Shown here: positions 1 to 12,326 of the stretch, one piece after another
Position numbering within the stretch: position 1 is the stretch's first letter
Layout of the letters: every line of letters starts with the position of its first letter
NCBI GenBank assembly: GCA_001414485.1
Contig: LLEY01000087.1
Coordinates: 186,001-250,000 of the forward strand
Length of the DNA stretch: 64,000 bases
Source of the DNA: Calycina herbarum
Lineage: Eukaryota > Ascomycota > Leotiomycetes > Helotiales > Pezizellaceae
Reading direction: 5' to 3'
The notes under the pieces: generated by a model
What the model was told of the DNA's origin: nothing
Databases searched by the model: none
The model's input: the letters and a program-made list of their open reading frames with translations, nothing else
Translations under genes and position numbers: made by a program

Positions 1-1400
1 TCTAACTGTTAATATATACCTATTAATTTCCTTATTTAAATATACTAAGAAAGGCCTAAGTTTCTCTAACTTTAGAGTCTTTATTTCTAACTTCTTCTTC
101 TAAGCTAGAAGATAAGTCTAATGTTTCTAATAAACTAGTTAATAGTAGTAATTCGTATTTTATTTAAAGATGTTACTTAGATACCTTTACTAATTATATA
201 TTATAATTTTCTTTAAGAAGTAGATCCTTATTATTATTAGTATCTTATATACTATTAAATTCCTCGTTGATTTTAATCTAGGTTCTATATTCTTATACTT
301 TAAGTTCTTTATCTATAAGTTTAATATAATTAGTTAAGGCTATCTATTATTAAATAGTAGTATTGATTTGTTTCTTTCTCTTAGAGTCTTTCTTCTTACT
401 ATACTTATTTACTATATAGCTAGAGAGGCTATAGTTATAATATAAGTTCTACTTATATTAATAATTTCGCTTCTCTTAGGAAAGTCCTCCTTTCTTTAAA
501 AAGGTTTTCTTTTATATAGCATTTACCTTCTTACTATATTTAGTATAGAAGTACTTCTACTTTCTTAATCTCTTACTCTTTTCCCTATACTTAGAGTTAC
601 TCTTTTTAAATTTATATAAGCGGTTATCTAACTAGATAACTTCCTTAATTATACTTATAATAGTTAAGAATTATATATTCTATTTAGCTATTTCCTTATA
701 AATATATACCTTTAGTCCTCTATAAAAGAGTTCTATAAGAGCGATAGTATCCTATCTCGACTTCGTTCTATATTATTAAAATTTATTAGTATAATCTATT
801 ACTAATCTAGTCTAGTATAATTCTAAAAGTTTATATATAGCTGTTTAGATTACGTTAAAGTCTTTAAAGACTTTTCTAATAGTTATCTTAAATCCTTTCT
901 AAGATTTAAATATAATCTTAGTTAATTCTATCTTTCTATTTTTATTCTTATTCTTAAAGAAGTCTTTTAAATATAGCTAAGCCTATTCTAATACTAATTC
1001 TCTAAGATAAGAGATAGCGAATATAGTTTATAAATTATAATTACCTTTAAATTTATTAGAGTTAAAGTTAAAATAGATGTCTATTTAGAGAAGAAATAAG
1101 TCGAGTTTCTTTCGCTTCTTATAATACGTGTCTAGTATCTTAACTTTAATAGACTTAAGTGCTTTAATCTTATAAGGCTTAGAGGCGTCTAGTATACTAA
1201 TATTATCGTTGTTCCTAGTTAACTATACTCTAGTAGGTGTTCTTCTAGTTATACTTCTAGATATTCCTACGACGTTGACTTAACTAGTATTTAGACTAGC
1301 TACTATAGAGGTTACTAGGGCTATAGTAACTAAACTTCTAAGTAGGTACTTAAAGTATAATAAAACTTAAATAAACTAAATAAAGATAACTAAGTCTTAA
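1..1400 (-). mobile_element. RIP-degraded Ty3/gypsy retrotransposon, gag portion
   Basis: Read on the minus strand, this AT-rich stretch encodes a recognisable but stop-ridden Gag. At about 395-447 there is a zinc-knuckle frame (C-x2-C-x4-H-x4-C spacing) in which every Cys, His and Gly codon has been changed by G-to-A or C-to-T, giving Tyr and Ser. At about 600-900 a retrotransposon Gag domain is readable, with phrases such as VIDYTNKF, ALIELFYRGLK and LDNRLYKFK interrupted only by TAG/TAA in place of Trp or Gln codons. That pattern, with almost no CA/TG dinucleotides, is the signature of RIP. The pol part would lie to the left, outside the window. No LTR boundary was identified. The element is dead. 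Confidence 0.8.
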
Positions 1401-1784
1401 AGGTTAGTATATAAGTAAGAAGTATAGATATACTAGGTTGTTTACTTAGAAGTAAACTCGTTACTTATATTAAAGATATTAAATAAGATAATAAGATTAA
1501 TAACTAAAGTTAAGTACGAAGCTTCTATCTAATAGCAGAAGTGCTAGTCTTATATAGAACCTTCGTTTATATTAGAGTCCTACTTAGTAAGAGTTCTAAA
1601 GATAGAGTTCGACTCTATTTCTAAGACTTCTTAAAACTAGACTCTATTACCTAACTACTTCTAACCGAGTTATGTAATATAACTATAATAAGATCCCTAG
1701 GATTATATATCTATTTAATCCCTTCTTCTTTTTAGAGTTATAATAGTATTTGTCCTATTAGAGCGCCGTCTAGACTTTATTTAT
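1401..1784. other. RIP-mutated spacer between gag relic and Fot1 relic
   Basis: AT-rich sequence with the same CA/TG depletion as its neighbours and no readable frame. It may contain the retroelement's leader or LTR, but no repeated terminus is visible because only one end of the element lies in the window. Confidence 0.45.
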
Positions 1785-1802
1785 TCACGTGCTAGCACGT
1801 GA
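1785..1802. repeat. Perfect 18-bp palindrome at the edge of the Fot1 relic
   Basis: TCACGTGCTAGCACGTGA is its own reverse complement and contains two CACGTG cores. It keeps CA and TG dinucleotides in a block where these have otherwise been almost erased by RIP. It lies about 70 bases beyond the readable C-terminal end of the Fot1-type transposase relic, where a terminal or subterminal transposase-binding site would be expected. No matching copy was found at the other end (about 3230-3300). Confidence 0.6.
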
Positions 1803-3260
1803 TTCGTAATACTCGGCTAATAAGAGGGTTACCTCATAGGCTAATCGCTCTATACCTTTTGCTAACGAAGCGATTATCTAGAAAATAGATATTAGCGAGC
1901 TTTCTTAGTAACGAGTAATACGATTCTTAATAAGAGTTGATTACGACAGAGCTTTAGAAGAGTTATAAGAAGTCTAGGAGACCTAAGAGATAGCGTCGGT
2001 AGAGAGGGGTCTAGTAGATATAAGAGTTCGTAACTTAATATTAAGCTTTAAGATTATAGTCTAGGGTTCTAAAGGTACTAGACCAGCTCTATAGAACCTA
2101 GCTTTAGCGTTTTAGGTTGTTATTAACTAGTTATAGGTTATATAAAACGTAAGAAAGGACTCGACCTTAGTAATATAGTTTATATAAGCCTTAATAAAGG
2201 TTTTAATTTAACGCTTATATATATGTTTAAGAATACTAAAATATCTAACGTCGAGTAGCTAGGTTAGATAAGACGAATAAGAAGGTAGGTAAAGAGTAAT
2301 AATATTATATAACTTATAATACTCTTAGAATACTACTGATTTATAACTCTTATACCTATCTAGAACTAATATTCGATATAGCTCTTTTATATAACTACGA
2401 GTATACTTATCGAAGTATTCTAGCTATTCTAAGCCTATCTTATTATTAGTCTATCTATTACTAGTTAGTTTAATAACCTAGTTATTAGAAAGACCGCTCT
2501 TAGTATACTAACTAGTAAGGTGATTTTTCTCTTAAACTACTAAGAATAGAGAGATGTTTAAACCCTCTCTATTAATATAGATAATTGCTATAACCTATTC
2601 CTAATTACCTAGCTAGATAGCCTTATCTCTACTACGTCGATTAGCACGTATAATAACTATTCTAGCGTAGATAATATCTATTATAAAACCAGTCTTATTA
2701 AAATTATAGAAATCGTAGTCTTAGATTCTATATTTCGCCTATATATTCTCTACTAGTCGAAACCATATGCTAATTAGCTTAGGATCTTCGTATAAAGCTA
2801 TTTAGAAATTATAAACGCGATTAAAACACGTCTTTAGTTTTAGACGTTATTATATAAATCGTTATACCTAGTTCTTTCTAACGCGTTATCTTCTACGTAA
2901 CTTAAGTATATAATTTACTATATCTTCTATACTATCTAGCTAAGGTATAAATCCTCTTATATTTAGATTAAGTATATTTTAAATAATTACCTCCTCTTCT
3001 ATTATAGTTATTTTATAATTTACTAGCCGGCGTTTACTAAGAGTAGTTCGACCAGCTATTCTATTAGTAAGTATAGAATAAGAGACTCTATATAGCTTCG
3101 CAGCTTTACTATAGTTTATTTGTTTAGATAATCGAATAGCTTCGATAGCTAGGATAATTCGAGCTTCTTAGGTTTGAGATTCTATTAAGTAGTTGTTAAG
3201 AAAACGCGTGTTAAAGTTAGAGGTAGTAAAGTAGGGAAAAAATTCACAAGGTTCTAATAA
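1803..3260 (-). mobile_element. RIP-inactivated Fot1/pogo-family DNA transposon
   Basis: On the minus strand, from about 3225 down to about 1870, the sequence gives a degraded pogo/Fot1 transposase. The N-terminal helix-turn-helix phrases (EARIILAIEAI, KAAKLYRVSYSIL) are followed by the DDE-domain phrases NFNKTGF, GLNISLFLVV, NNKIGLE, YFDKYTRSY and ILVLDRYKSY. C-terminal phrases such as FIKAYINYITKVE and AKARFYRAGLVPLEP follow. Stops are nearly all TAG/TAA where Trp or Gln is expected. The first catalytic acidic pair, normally Asp-Glu in FDETGF, reads Asn-Lys through G-to-A changes. Terminal inverted repeats were not found, so the outer limits are approximate. Confidence 0.85.
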
Positions 3261-3840
3261 TTACGAGGTCCTAGTATACTACGTTATATCTAAATATTTA
3301 ATTTAAGAATTAAGAGACAAGAGACTTTTAGTCTACTATATATTAAGGCTTTTTAGTTTTTAATTCTCTTTATTTATTAATTATTTATAAGTTAAGTAAT
3401 TATAATATTTCTTCTAACTACTTACGTTTCTAAGTTATAAAAGCTACTAAAGACTAATACTAATATATTAGTTATAACGTATACGAACCTAATAAAGCTA
3501 AAAAGTAGTTATAACAATTAGGCGAGTTATATAGCTCTTAGAAGAGCTGGTCGCAACGTTATAACCTAGCCCTCGTAAGAGTCGGAGTTCGCTTCTTTTT
3601 ATATGTCTATAGTGAATAAAGCCGAGATATAACTCTAGAGTAAATCTAGAATAGTTCTAAGAAAGGATTTTCGAAAAAACTAAGAAATAGCTCCGAGATA
3701 TATAAGCCCGAGATATATAAATCCGAGAAATTACTCAGAGAAGTAGCTCCGAGAGGTTTTCCTAAGAAACAATTCCGAGAAAGTTGGTGTCATTTTATAG
3801 TAATAACTCCACGCTCATAAAAGAAAAACAATCCAAGAGC
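3261..3840. repeat. AT-rich repeat-derived spacer with CCGAGA tandem motif
   Basis: No coding frame. RIP-like composition fades out toward 3840. Between about 3690 and 3781 a short motif, CCGAGA followed by an AT-rich spacer, occurs five or six times at irregular 12-30 base spacing. It looks like a decayed low-complexity tandem repeat. Confidence 0.5.
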
Positions 3841-6800
3841 TCGGATATAATACTTTGGCCTATTCCACATTTATTTGTATTTTTTGTATAATTTTGCGAC
3901 TACTTGCTGTTAAGTTGTATGTGTTGCTACTTTTCGAAGAGCGAAAATCGCTTGAGGGAACTTTAGGCTCTGCCGAAAAAAGACCACCGACCGAGCCAAG
4001 AATGGCATTACAAGTTCCAAACCAAGTCTTAATTCAGTCTCAACTCAGGCAAAATCTCAACAGCAGATGTAAATTCGAGAGCAGGTATCGTTTTGACGAC
4101 ACCCCGTAAACGTTCGGATTTTCCAAGAAGGTTTGAACAATATAGTTGAGCGAGACCTGATTTAATGCAAATTTAATGGCGCTCATATCAGAGTAAGCTG
4201 TGATTTGTTTCTAGAATAGAACAGAGTTTGGCTGAGAGAGGTAATCGAACAGGAACACTTCTGAATTGTTTGATTACTCCAGAAGTTTAAATCGCGGGGA
4301 CTTTTAAAAAATAACTCCCTAGCTTGTAAATCTGATGTTGTCGAGAGGGAATCTATATTTCGACAGTCACTAGTTTTCCTCTGACAGGGAAGAATTTCTC
4401 TCACTCAACGCGACGTTGAATATTTCACATCTCCTATAGATAAATGATGTTAAGAGTAAACCCAGTGTATCTGAAGAAAGAAAATATAAGTCAACCAAAG
4501 TAATATTTGAAAAACAGAGATCTACGTGGTCGCTATAAAACCCAATAGTTAAGAACAAGAATCATTACAACGTTGCCACGCTTTATACTTTTACGAAAAG
4601 TACTCCAGCGCAACGAGATATCCATGTAACATTCGGCGATTGTACAACGAGGACCCGTTAGATGAGCGTGGCCGAGCGGAATCAGAGTGTCTTACTTGGT
4701 GTTTTCCTTGTAGGTACTTGAAGTATATCCACAGAAGCTGTAGGACTCTTTCGGTGGAGCTTCACAAATAATTCTCGCTTAAAATCCGAATGAAACAAAT
4801 ACGCGACACTACTTCTAATTTCGACGCAAAACCATAATCTACCCAGTGAGTCGTCTCTCATTACTCTTGACCTGACTTTCTTCGACATCTCGAGTTCCCG
4901 AATGTTACTTGATATCACTAGTCGAATAATAGATTAGCTATAAAGCTCTGTAAAAACCTTGCGTACAGCACTTGTCTCTTCGGCACTGCCTTGGTCATTT
5001 GATTCCCACTTGGAGATGAATTCTTATCATAAAATTAATATAGTGAAGCATCATCTCTCATTCTCAAACTCACGACCTCTAATTACGTTACATTTGAGTT
5101 CTATCTTGTTTTCAATTCGTCCTAAGAAGGTTACTTACAACGTCTTTACTTGATAACTTAGTTTCTGGCTCTCTATGGTAGTCTATATGTTAACTAGCTA
5201 TATAAAATTCCTTGTCAAACTAAAGTACTCTATGAAGGTTAGATTATTACTTCACTCGGCATTACATAATTCAGACTATAAAGCGGCCCGCTTGATGGAT
5301 ACCAAATACCAAGTCCCAGCAACTTGAACGTCTCGGAAGCCAGGAGGGCATGTGCGGGACTACCATTGAGCGCATTGCAGCTTCTAAAAAGCTCAACCAA
5401 CTCAGCCCCAAGGTCAGTGGCACAGTACTCAGGACAAACTAGGGTGAGTTTTCCTAAATAGTTCTCGCTGAGAATCTGAATTAACTAAATACCCGATAGT
5501 AAACATGATTTCGATAACAACAACTTGCGCAAACGAACGAGCGACTTGGCTAGGAAAAGCAGCAAATACGTAACTCTCATTTCCAAGTGGTCAACTTGCC
5601 AACAAGTTGTAACAGCAAGCTCGATCTCGCTCCCTCGCTTTGAGAAATAATGGACATGGAGAATGAGTCCCCCCATCGTCGTACTCTATAAATTTCTTCT
5701 CGACAGGCTGATTCTTCGTTTAAATAATGAGTCCTTTGTATATATGAGTCGGGAGGCACGAGTGAGTTGTCGACTTGAACACCTCGTATAGTCTGCGGCC
5801 GTGGGAGTGTATTTTTGTAGTTGGTTTATATGAAGCCTCTGAATTGTTTGAATTAGTTTCTTCTAGCTAACAATTTGAGTTGCCCTCTGAGAAGGGTTGC
5901 TTCTTGTATTAGTTATGATTCTTGTATTTCATTAATTCGTAATCTATTCTTTCTATAGCTTAATCTTGTAAGTGAATAGTTTGACTTTGGTAAAACAGTC
6001 TTGAAGTGGAGTAATTCACCTAATCTGGACCTTGCAAACGATGACTTTTATAACATCGAGAGTGACAGCTTTACATATTTATAGCTGGTAAGTTAGCTTG
6101 AGAGTGCAAAAGTAGTAATGACCATTCCTTTCATCAGACAATGGTGGTTTTGGAGAAGAATCTTGGGGAATGGACATAGAATAAGTTGGAGATGAGTAAG
6201 AGTAGCTGGTCAAAGTACAAGATGGAACTTGATGTAGTACCAGTGAATTATTGCCTAGGAAATCTGAATGAAACAATTACTTGACAGCACTTGAAATTCA
6301 TCTGGGCTTTCGCGGAATCGAGGAATCGAGGATCTTTACTTGAAAGAACGAGGTCCTACGTAGGTCGCACCTGGTCCGTACTTAATACTCACATCTGAGA
6401 ACACTGAGTTCCTGGTGTTACAAAAGAAGAAGTGTACCAAGGTTCTATCTACCCTTTCCACTAGTCCTTACTTTGAGTAGCCTGAGGGTATATAAAGGGG
6501 AACTTGAGAAGGTGTCTAGTGAATAGGACTTGTAACTAAAACTACCTAGTCGAACTTGTGATCTATCTTAGTGTTTCTTTTCTTAAGAATCTTTCTAATT
6601 AATCTGATACTAAAAAACATCAGTAGTAGTTGACTACGAATAAAAAGCGGAAGTGATATCTTTAGCCGCGGTAAAAAGCAACGCAAACTCTTCCAGCAGA
6701 CGTAGCACTTGCGTCATCTCTATGCCTCGGTGTTCAAATGTGAATCACTGGTAATATCGAGTACTAGAGTCAATATATGAAAAGGTAGCCCGTGAATTAA

Positions 6801-8438
6801 TTATATAACTCTCGCTGAAAATCCGAACTATGCAAAAACGCGACAGCACTTATAATTTTGGCAACAAAACCACCTCTCACGGAGAGAACGGGAGCACCAG
6901 CGAAGAATAGAACCATTGCTAGAACACGTAATATCCGTAATTTCTATTCTCAACTCGACGGTTACTAAATAAGTAAGTCCTCTTAACGGGCCTCGTGAAA
7001 TGACAAACATGCAAACCTCGAACTATTTATTTCAAAACAGTGCATTCCCGGAGATTTAAAAGTGAGTTCTAGAAATGAGCTGTAACAGTGAAGGTTTATT
7101 TCTCCTCAAGTGAATTTCTTAGACGAAATTAGAGAGTATTGATTGTACTTAGTCGAGATGAGGATTGGCTTGTTGACCATTCACAAGAAAATGTACTGCA
7201 TGGTATTGCGTTACGGGATTTGGCTCCAGCACTTGGAGGCAAATGATCTGACCAGCAGTATCCATCCTGCCCAGAAATCTTTGACAACACAAAGCATGTG
7301 GAAGTGACATTTGGTCTCTACTATTAGGAGGATCATTTGTACACACTTCACTCAACACTTTTAGAGAAGTTCACTGCATTGGAAACCATGACAATAAATA
7401 CTCTGAATGATAGTCCTTAAACAACGCGCCTAGAATCCGAATGAAATAAAAATACGGCGAAAAAGATAAGTTCGACAATAAATTAAGTCTCGCAGACGAA
7501 AGTCAACAGCAGAACACGGGACCTTCTAGAATTGAATGCACTAAGTTCGTACCTCTTATTCTTCTTGCAAATAGTTCGTGATTTACGTCTTCTCTCTAGA
7601 TTCCCCTCTACGTGGGCTGTTGTTGCGGTCTGTCGTTTTCTCGACGCTTCCAAGTAAATCAATAGCTAGATAATCTCCTTTTATTCTGTCTCTGCTTTGG
7701 GATTGGCACTATATCGTCGTTATCATGTTTCCAGGTTAATTATTACTGTCAAAACTAAGATTGATAACATATTAAGATAAATATAAATTAGAAGCAAATT
7801 AATTCACATCACTGAAATATTGAATAGTGAATATCAGTACTCCGATACTGACAGTAACCTCTTATAAGAAAAGGAAAAGCGCTAAGATATTCTCTCTCCT
7901 TAGACTCTAATTTCGAATACGACCGGGTGACCAAATGCTCTGTGAGAGACCTAGAATTGCTAATACTCAGTTTCACTATAACCCGGACTCCATCTCCTCC
8001 ACATGGCTAAGACCAGTAAATGTCCGACTACAACGCGAGTTCATTAAATAAGATATCCAAATTATATAAATAATTCGACGGAGCTTACTTATTCGATGCT
8101 AAACAAAATTCAATAACAAAAGTACCGCCCGAAAATTCCAAGCTGTCAATCTAGTACATGCTTATAGAGTCGCGACTCAGGTTACTCGAAAATTCTTTAC
8201 AGCCAAAATAATTTCGCCCACTTCGTGAAATTTGCCAGCTGAGAAAACAAAGAGTGATAACTTGAGAGGATTAGTTTTCCAATACATAGTATATCTAGGA
8301 GTTTCAATCTCTTATTTAAAGAAGTCGTTACCCCCCCCCCTTCAAGAGATATCTCGATATAAGTTATCCTCTATACTTAAGTTATACTCTCAGCTGATCT
8401 TGTGTTTCAAAGTCCAAGGTCAGTAAAATAAGGTACCT
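3841..8438. repeat. Gene-free region with dispersed degenerate repeat family A
   Basis: No convincing gene; the small open frames lack recognisable protein character. A diverged segment recurs at about 4770-4835, 5460-5530, 6250-6300, 6806-6870 and 7425-7490, with a partial copy near 9440-9480. Its shared core reads roughly TCTCGCTGAAAATCCGAATG, then AAACAAATACGCGACAGCAC, then TATAATTTCGACAACAAAACC. Copies are 0.55-0.8 kb apart and all on the same strand, which suggests an old tandem array of larger units. Confidence 0.55.
6416..6625 (+). mobile_element. Possible degenerate solo LTR with TATA box
   Basis: Within the desert a segment begins TGTTAC, carries a clear TATATAAAG box at about 6489 with a downstream leader-like stretch, and ends in ACA near 6625. 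This is the layout of a fungal retrotransposon LTR. No second LTR, primer-binding site or matching target duplication was found, so this is a suggestion only. Confidence 0.3.
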
Positions 8439-9176
8439 GTGTATTATAGCGAGAGCGTATACGAGATATACCCGTATACTATAAGGTATACACATATATT
8501 TTTAATTCTTTGAATCTTTGAATTTTTAGTATATATCTATATATTCGGGTTTTCAAAGCTATGATATATTTATTTATATATTCTTTGAAAAAGGTGAAGC
8601 TATTTCTACCTGTTTTTAAGCCTTTCCTTTCTACCAGCTCTCTTTCTTACACCCCCCCCCCCCCCCCCCCCATCCTTCTTTTTAGTTACTTTAGAAGCTC
8701 TAGTAGCTATAACAACTCTTAAAACTCTCTCTTCTTTGCTATCTCCTTGATTCTCTATATAGTATCTTTAAAGTTATTCTTACTCTCACTACCTCTCTTA
8801 TTTCCAACAATAGATTTAACCCTCTTTCACTTCTAGGAGGTTCTTTACATAGTAGACACTCCCTTCTAGTTATTAGTTATTTCCTAGTCTTCTCTCTTCT
8901 AATCGACTCTATCTAAAAACTCAGATTTTCACTTATTTTCTACTCCTAAGAATAATATAAAATACTAAGAAACTTAAATAAGACTGCCTAGTATCTATTT
9001 TATATTGAAATCTCTTATCTGGATTTTAAAATAAAAGTTTATTACTCTTAGAAGTAGGAATAGCTTTAAAAAGGAGGCTGGGAATCAAAGAAACTTCTCG
9101 TGTAGCCTCGCATACTCCGAAAAAAAGTGGGTATAGCATACGCGTATATCTCGTATACGGAGGGACCATGGTACAC
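8439..9176. mobile_element. 0.74-kb non-autonomous element with inverted ends
   Basis: The left end (8439-8483) and the reverse complement of the right end (9131-9176) align without gaps. Both have GTGTA, about twelve loosely matching bases, CGTATACGAGATATAC, then CGTAT(A/G)CTATA. The interior is AT-rich, CT-biased, has no coding frame and contains a run of about 20 C residues near 8652. This fits a small non-autonomous DNA transposon (MITE class) damaged by RIP. Target-site duplication could not be resolved. Confidence 0.6.
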
Positions 9177-12100
9177 CTGGACTAATGAATAGTTCATTTC
9201 ATTTCACTGACTTATCGAAAATACGAAAAGAACTGTGTTGGCTTCAGATATAAGTACTCGTAATCCCCTTCCAAGAAAACCAAAAGAACAAAGACAGAGT
9301 TTGCCGAGCTAAGGAAGTCCGAAGCTCTCCGAGAAATAAACACCTAAAGATATTTTGTAACAACTTCCAGGAAGGGAATGGAATAACTTTGTTGTAGAAT
9401 AACCGCAAACCATTTCAAACCCTTTCATTCGAAAACGACTCGAATCCGAGAGTAAAGATAATCTCGACAACAAATTGAATCCTGTGAAGAAGAAAAAACG
9501 CAGGCATAACTTCTCCACTCCAAGTGGTAGGCTTCATTCTCCCTCTATTTGATAGCGACATACTTGCCCATCGACAAAGGAGTCTAAACAGCATCATTCG
9601 CGGCATTATGGTAATGCATTGATGCCACCGACTGCCCGCTCAAGGGCGGTCTTTTAAGAACAAGCTGCGAGGCTTGTCATGTGGCGAAGACTGTAAACTC
9701 ACTAGTCAATCTTGGTAGTATCAAGTATTTTCTCAAACTCAAAGACAAGCTTATTTTCCTCGAAGTTTGAGGTCGCCTGAAAAACAAATACTAAAAAGCT
9801 CCAAGGAGACTCATGAATAACAACATCCACTTTAGCCACACCCAAACCAACCAAACCACCAACACAACGTAGTGAAGTACCTCTATCTATTTCTGAGAAT
9901 TAAGAATTTAATTCATGTTACAATTACCAAACTTTGTTGACCATGTATTTATTCTGGACGCCTATCACTTAGGTGTTGATCTGAATTTGGCCATTGCATC
10001 GATGATACCTATATCTTCGACGGTGTATAGAAAATACATGGGATGAAAATAATAGAGAGGGAATGGAATTCAGATGAGTGGGGTGAAATTCGTTAAGAGT
10101 GAGATAAAACGGGAAGAATCCTAGGTATGAAAGTTTAGAGAATTAGATCTTGAAGTATTTCATGGTTAGAGAGTTGTGCCCACTTTTCAGACTCAGAGGT
10201 TGACGGGACCGCTCATCGTACCGTTGATCATAAACCTGGCTGATTGCGAAGCTGTTATTTATAACATTGTTTCTATCTTCTATATACTAGTGCTCTATCA
10301 TTTCAAAGAATAAGAAAGCAGGTCTAGGATTTGGGTATATATAATAGAGAGGTGAATTCTCTCTCGCGCGTCCTAGACAAAACAAAATGTTAAAGCGCGG
10401 GGGACCAGGTACTCTATCTTCAAGAAATGATCAGACGTTCCCCTTTATTTAAGAAACTGAAGAGTGCTAAGATTAAGCACACAGGAAATACTATCAAGTG
10501 GAAATTCGAGCTTAGAGCCATTTTCAGTCTGGGCGCCACTCTCTGGAAGTCTCTTTTGTAGCTGCATGACTCCCAAGTATTTATACACTCAACGTAGTCG
10601 AGCGCTCCACTCTAACGAAGCTTGGGCTGGAGAAATATCTGAATGTTCAATTAAATTGACATTACTTCTTTCCTTGACAGCAGAAAGAGGCTCGATGAAG
10701 AGGCGTGATAATTCAGATAAGCAGTCTAAGAATAGTAGTAATAAAATATAAGAACTCCAGTAGTTAGTTACGGGATTAGAAATCGAATCTGGAATTTTAT
10801 AAATAAGATCCTAGAGCGGCTTATAGGCAAGGAGTACGGCATTCAAGAAACTGGTTCTTGGTATTATTTTCCACATAGACCTAAATGACTGCGAGGAGTT
10901 TTATTTATAACATGGAGTGTCGATCTTACTCTTTGTATAGCTGGGAAAAACATGGAATGGAGATTCACTGATACATCTGAGAAGGTTCAAGGTCTTGGTC
11001 TCATGATCACTTGCGGAGGGGCAATAGAATAATAGAAAAACATGTCCCAGACGAAAAGAGATTACATGAGTAAAAGACAGTTAATCCCATCTCTTCAATA
11101 AGCAAAAGCTTTTCGAAAACCAGCTCCTCACCTTCTTGACGTCTTCTCGTCAGGACTTTACTTAGGATTGATGTTGATGTATGGCGGAGATGGTGAGGTA
11201 ATCTGTTTAATGGGTGAAGTCAGCGTAGCTCTGGGTCAAGAACTTATTAGAGCTTGTTATCTGAATTACATAATTTAATCGAGGGTACTTGTTTTTTTGA
11301 CACTAGGTAAGGAATACAGGGGAGAAGAAATAATGAGGGGATGGAGTTTAGATGAACGTATGAAACATGGAGATAGATATGCATTGTTTGAGGTCGGCAT
11401 GTTGTTGAATTTCGAGAATAAGAGTAGAGTTTACACACTTTGATAGTAAAGAGGTTCCTGGTCTATGGCTTGTCCAACCAATAAATCGTATTTCAGTCTA
11501 GGTTCGTCCTGAACCTGAATGACTGCGAGGAGTTTGCTTATAATATGCAGTGTAGGTCTCGCTTCCTATTTTTTTTATAACCCAAAGGGGCGTTGAATGG
11601 TGATTCACTCTTGGAATTGAGAAAGACTCGAAACTGGTCTAAGATCACTTTGGACCTCAGGAGCACCTATTGAGTGACGGAGTTGGGCTGATGATTGAAT
11701 TTGTGGACTTGAAGCTAGAGTAAATAAACAAGTAGAAAAAAAATGTCCCATTCAATCAAGCTGAAAGACAATGCCAAAGTCTAATTTTCTTCGTGGTGCT
11801 GCGCCAAGTTCTCCATTTGGACTTGCTCTACGAGCATTTTTGTTCCCCTGGGAAAAAAATCTTAAAATACAGCTACCACATAATAACCAAAACTTACGAC
11901 CTTCTATTCAGGAGTTGATTAGCTGTTGTAGCCTTTCCCTGTATTTTTTGTATATTTTTCTTATCTCTTCTAGATGTTTTGTTGGTCTTTTGGTTGGTTG
12001 CGACACAGGGGAAATTTCAGGGTCTTTTACGTCCCCGCAGACTGGGCACCATCAATCGTATCCCCGATGAGGGATGCGGGACAAAACAAAATTGAGACTA

Positions 12101-12326
12101 GGATTGAACAAACAGGAAACATAAAATTCTTTTGATTGCTTCGATTGCTAAAGAGGAAAACAAGGAAAACTTGATGGAGTGGACATATTGATAGCTTGGG
12201 TGTAAGTATCATCAGCAAGTAGCATGCGAGGCTAAAGGGCTGAAGAATTTCCAGTCGCGATTTCGCGAATACAACCTCCCCGAAGAGTTGGACTGGCCCT
12301 GCAAAAAAGCACTCGAAACTGCGAAA
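9177..12326. repeat. Gene-free region with ~640-bp degenerate tandem repeat B
   Basis: No gene recognised. A segment with the core TGACTGCGAGGAGTTTTAT, then TTATAACATGGAGTGT, recurs at about 10233, 10878 and 11512, that is every 634-645 bases. Other landmarks keep the same period. GGGAATGGAATTCAGATGA at about 10060 matches a diverged copy near 11335, two units on. AATGGAGATTCACT near 10950 matches AATGGTGATTCACT near 11595. AAAAACATGTCCCA near 11037 matches AAAAAAATGTCCCA near 11740. The array is old and badly diverged. Confidence 0.6.

Noticed and set aside
4671..4730. tRNA or SINE-like start (GTGGCCGAGCGG resembles a box A)
   Set aside because: No box B, no acceptor-stem pairing and no anticodon arm at the proper distances.
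8650..8672. Long C homopolymer as a functional site
   Set aside because: Homopolymer runs also occur near 8332, 35108 (G) and in transposon ends; length is likely slippage- or assembly-dependent.
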